This document shows, one piece after another, positions 6,162 to 7,652 of a DNA stretch of 7,652 bases; the stretch's first letter is position 1; the number at the start of each line of letters is the position of its first letter. Below the pieces are notes generated by a model, which worked only from the letters and a program-made list of their open reading frames with translations, ran no database searches and was not told the origin of the DNA. The position numbers were made by a program, and so were the translations under genes. The stretch is from contig JACQGW010000422.1 in NCBI GenBank assembly GCA_016199325.1, positions 1 through 7,652 of the forward strand, read 5' to 3'. This DNA comes from Chloroflexota bacterium (GTDB lineage: Bacteria > Chloroflexota > Dehalococcoidia > JACQGW01).

Positions 6162-7652
6162 CGGCCGATCTCCTCCACTGGAGCGGCCGCGACCTGGGCC
6201 GGTGGAATCATCTGGGCCTCTCCGCAGATGTCCGAGGCGCCGTCGAACGCGGGCGCCACTTCGATGCCGCGATCGGTGATGAGGAGCTCGTGCGTCGACG
6301 TGTCGTGACCGCTCCGACGGACCTTGACGACGACGATCAGGCGGTGGAGCTGCGAGCGGAGCTCGACGGAGCGCAAGAGGAGCACGTTGTCGACGATGGG
6401 CGAGAGCGCCGGCAGCGGGAGCGCCAGGGACGCGCCGGCAAGCGCGTCGGTCTCGGCCAGATGCAGCGGCGTGACGCCAAGCGCCCGGAGCTCGGCGGTG
6501 AGGGCCGTCAGCCAGGTCGGGAGACGATCGGGCAACACCGCCCGGTGCTGGACGTCGGTGATGGCGTCCACCAGCAGCCGTTGTGGGCGCTGGTCCGCCA
6601 CGGCGGCCAGGACGCGATGGGTCCAGACCTCGACGAGGAGCTCCCCGGGCGGCTCCCAGAGGAGCCGGATGCGCCCCTCCCGGACGTGACGGCCGAGCTC
6701 CAGGCCAACCGATTCGGCTTTGTCGATGAGATCGGGCGGTGTCTCCCGGAAGCCGACGATCAGCCCCCGCTCGCCCCGTCGGGCACCTTCGACGACGAAA
6801 TGCAGCCCGGCGAAGGTCTTGCCGGTGCCCGGTGCGCCGGCGACCAGCGTCGTCGTCGAGGCGGGAATGCCACCGCCCAGCATCGCGTCGAGCGCCGGCA
6901 CGCCGAACGCCAGGCGCTGGCCCTTCCCGACGATTGGCGGGAGGTCGGTCGGCACGACCTCCGGACGCGGATAGACCGCAATGCCGTCGCCGGTGATGGT
7001 GAAGACGTGCCGGCCACGGACGGCGTCTACCCCCCGGATCTTGTGCAGGCGCAGGAGCCGCACGTCTTGCCGGCCAACCCCCGTATCTTCCAGCGCCAGG
7101 ATCCCGTCGACGATGGCGCCGATCCCCTTGATGGCTCGACGTTCGTGCTCGGCCAGGATCAGCGAGGTGCAGCCGAGCACGGCGACCTGAGTGTGCAGCT
7201 CGTAGATGAACTGGCGATACTGGGCCGGCGAGTCCGCAAAGTCTTCGACGGCCGCGGCGCCGTCCAGGATCAGCAGGCCAGCGCGGCGCTCGTGGACGAG
7301 CCGGCGTACCTGTGCGAGGGTGTTCGCCAGCCCGCTCCGGCCGAGCTCGCCGTAGATGCTGACGTAGTGGACCCGCTGCGCGACCAGATCCGGATCGAAG
7401 AAGCGGAAGTCGCGCAGGTGGGCCACCATCCAGCCGTGGGTTTCGGTCAGGGTCGTCGCGTACAGGGCCACGCCACCGGCGCGGGCGTGGTTGTAGGCGA
7501 TATGGTTCGCCAGCACAGTCTTGCCGGTGCCCGGCCGCCCGACGATGAGGTAGCTGCCGCCACGAACGAGCCCGCCGGCCAGCACCCTGTCCAGCCCGAC
7601 AATGCCAGTCGGAAGGCGGGCCAGTGCCGCCTGGGGGTCGGGGGGCGGGGGG
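6158..7652 (-). CDS. Double-domain KaiC-like ATPase (5' end beyond the window)
   Basis: 497 codons are visible, and the frame stays open to the right edge. Residues here are numbered from the GTG at 7585. That GTG is not the start: 22 upstream codons continue the fold with the KaiC-type LPTGIVGLDRVLAGGL. Domain 1 has Walker A GRPGTGKT (16-23), Walker B LLILD (Asp108) and the closing HKIRG and FTITGDGIAVYPR. Domain 2 begins near FGVPALDAMLGGG (227-239), with Walker A GAPGTGKT (250-257), Walker B LLVD (Asp340) and VKVRRSGHD. In place of KaiC's Glu-Glu pair, Thr47-Glu48 and Arg280-Glu281 are seen, so one glutamate per domain remains. At the KaiC phosphosite the sequence is LSPIVDN, giving Ser-Pro where KaiC has Ser-Thr. 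It is probably a signalling ATPase of the KaiC superfamily, not a proven clock protein. No kaiA or kaiB is adjacent. Confidence 0.9.
   Translation of the reverse strand, partial: PPPPDPQAALARLPTGIVGLDRVLAGGLVRGGSYLIVGRPGTGKTVLANHIAYNHARAGGVALYATTLTETHGWMVAHLRDFRFFDPDLVAQRVHYVSIYGELGRSGLANTLAQVRRLVHERRAGLLILDGAAAVEDFADSPAQYRQFIYELHTQVAVLGCTSLILAEHERRAIKGIGAIVDGILALEDTGVGRQDVRLLRLHKIRGVDAVRGRHVFTITGDGIAVYPRPEVVPTDLPPIVGKGQRLAFGVPALDAMLGGGIPASTTTLVAGAPGTGKTFAGLHFVVEGARRGERGLIVGFRETPPDLIDKAESVGLELGRHVREGRIRLLWEPPGELLVEVWTHRVLAAVADQRPQRLLVDAITDVQHRAVLPDRLPTWLTALTAELRALGVTPLHLAETDALAGASLALPLPALSPIVDNVLLLRSVELRSQLHRLIVVVKVRRSGHDTSTHELLITDRGIEVAPAFDGASDICGEAQMIPPAQVAAAPVEEIGR

Overview
The window is GC-rich bacterial chromosome with ordinary gene density. 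The substrate-binding protein has a twin-arginine lipoprotein signal, a double-domain KaiC-like ATPase is present, and the intergenic DNA carries short heptamer and nonamer repeats. Together these suggest a Chloroflexota-type bacterium (Thermomicrobia or a relative). That is an inference from gene style only; no rRNA or other marker gene is present.

Layout. 1-469 is non-coding: an imperfect 9-base repeat tract at the left edge, then a possible promoter and a hairpin-rich leader in front of the first gene. 470-5577 is one plus-strand operon for a branched-chain amino acid type (HAAT family) ABC importer: substrate-binding lipoprotein, a 203-base gap holding three tandem hairpin modules, then livH, livM, livG and livF with short gaps or an overlap. 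5630-5776 holds the last ~48 codons of a D-aminoacylase-like gene whose body is missing. 5790-7652 is a convergent minus-strand operon: a two-domain KaiC-like ATPase, running off the right edge, overlaps by 4 bases a stand-alone receiver (CheY-like) protein.

How the genes work together. The lipoprotein would capture an amino acid or related solute outside the membrane and deliver it to the LivH/LivM channel, driven by the LivG/LivF ATPases. The three hairpins after the binding-protein gene stand where many ABC operons separate a strongly expressed binding protein from weakly expressed membrane genes. The KaiC-like/receiver pair looks like a small signalling unit with no kaiA or kaiB visible, and is probably unrelated to the importer.

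Most of the window is ordinary. The parts most worth a second look are the hairpin modules at 1766-1924, where arm sequences change in a way that restores pairing while the loop stays exactly 14 bases; the D-aminoacylase remnant; and the KaiC-like protein with altered catalytic and phosphorylation positions coupled to a lone receiver.
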